Both the position numbers and the translations under genes were made by a program. The notes under the pieces are model-generated. The model saw only the letters and a list, made by a program, of their open reading frames with translations. It did not search any database and was not told where the DNA came from. DNA of 6,358 nucleotides from Lachnospiraceae bacterium (lineage in GTDB: Bacteria; Bacillota; Clostridia; Lachnospirales; Lachnospiraceae). Positions 6,098 to 6,358 of this stretch are shown piece by piece (positions within the stretch are counted from its first letter, which is position 1; every line of letters begins with the position of its first letter). The DNA lies in NCBI GenBank assembly GCA_003535955.1, contig DPZM01000169.1:1-6358 (forward strand), given 5' to 3'.

Positions 6098-6358
6098 ACG
6101 TTCCCATTCGGGGATGTTAAGATCCGCATTCTGCTTCCTCACCATAAGCTGGAAGCTGCGGATCAGTTTTTTGATAAAGTCAGGGAAGTAGTCCATAACG
6201 AACTGTTTTATCCGCATTTCACGGAGCTTGACGGTAAGCTCGGCTGCCGTCGGACCGTCTATTCCGTGCGAGTTCTTTATCTTGAGTGTTTCCATATAGG
6301 TATCGTAAAGCTTAAGAGAAGATACACCGTTCTTGGAAATAATACATGTGATGACGCC
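6089..6358 (-). CDS. 3' end of an unidentified gene, cut by the window edge
   Basis: The reading frame is open from the right edge to TAG at 6089-6091, giving the last 89 residues of a protein whose start lies outside the window. The Met at 6295 (visible residue 22) has no good ribosome binding site before it, and the open frame continues upstream, so it is more likely internal. The visible part begins GVITCIISKNGVSSLKLYD, contains HGIDGPTAAELTVKLREM in the middle and a basic, amphipathic-looking stretch DYFPDFIKKLIRSFQLM near the end, and finishes IPEWERSA. I do not recognise a family. Its stop lies inside the end of the glycosyltransferase gene (9 shared bases, tail to tail), so there is no room for a terminator between them. 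A surface-glycan role is possible from its neighbour alone and is only a guess. That it is coding rests on the continuously open frame and protein-like composition. Confidence 0.6.
   Translation of the reverse strand, partial: GVITCIISKNGVSSLKLYDTYMETLKIKNSHGIDGPTAAELTVKLREMRIKQFVMDYFPDFIKKLIRSFQLMVRKQNADLNIPEWERSA

Overview
The window looks like chromosomal DNA from a low-to-mid GC Firmicute, most likely a gut or rumen member of the Lachnospiraceae or a near relative. This rests on protein style (a PAS/GGDEF/EAL protein typical of that group, and the single-step meso-diaminopimelate dehydrogenase route to lysine), frequent AGG, ATA and AAG codons, Gram-positive Shine-Dalgarno sites and consensus sigma-A promoters. 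It is a judgement from reading; no database search was possible.

Layout, left to right. (1) 43-2211, plus strand: a 722-residue cyclic-di-GMP protein with an N-terminal PAS-like sensor, a degenerate GGDEF domain (GQDHF), an EAL phosphodiesterase domain with its catalytic residues in place, and an extra PAS-like C-terminal domain. (2) 2212-2252: a 41-base convergent gap with a small GC-rich dyad. (3) 2253-3851, minus strand: a 532-residue soluble hybrid histidine kinase (PAS-like sensor, HisKA, HATPase_c, receiver). (4) 3889-4875, minus strand: meso-diaminopimelate dehydrogenase (ddh), 37 bases upstream of the kinase and probably co-transcribed with it. (5) 4876-4996: a compact divergent control region with two back-to-back sigma-A promoters. 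(6) 4997-6097, plus strand: a GT-B fold glycosyltransferase of the GT4 type, whose promoter places the predicted +1 on the A of its ATG, so the mRNA may be leaderless. (7) 6089-6358, minus strand: the 3' end of an unidentified gene that runs off the right edge and overlaps the glycosyltransferase tail by 9 bases.

How the genes may work together: ddh makes the diaminopimelate used for peptidoglycan and lysine, and the glycosyltransferase probably builds a cell-surface glycan. The two signalling proteins are plausible regulators of surface or lifestyle traits, but nothing in the sequence ties either to a specific target. I see no mobile element, CRISPR array, tRNA, rRNA or phage gene, and no convincing new multi-gene system. 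The most distinctive points are the predicted leaderless promoter, the unusual domain order of the EAL protein, and the pairing of ddh with a signalling kinase.
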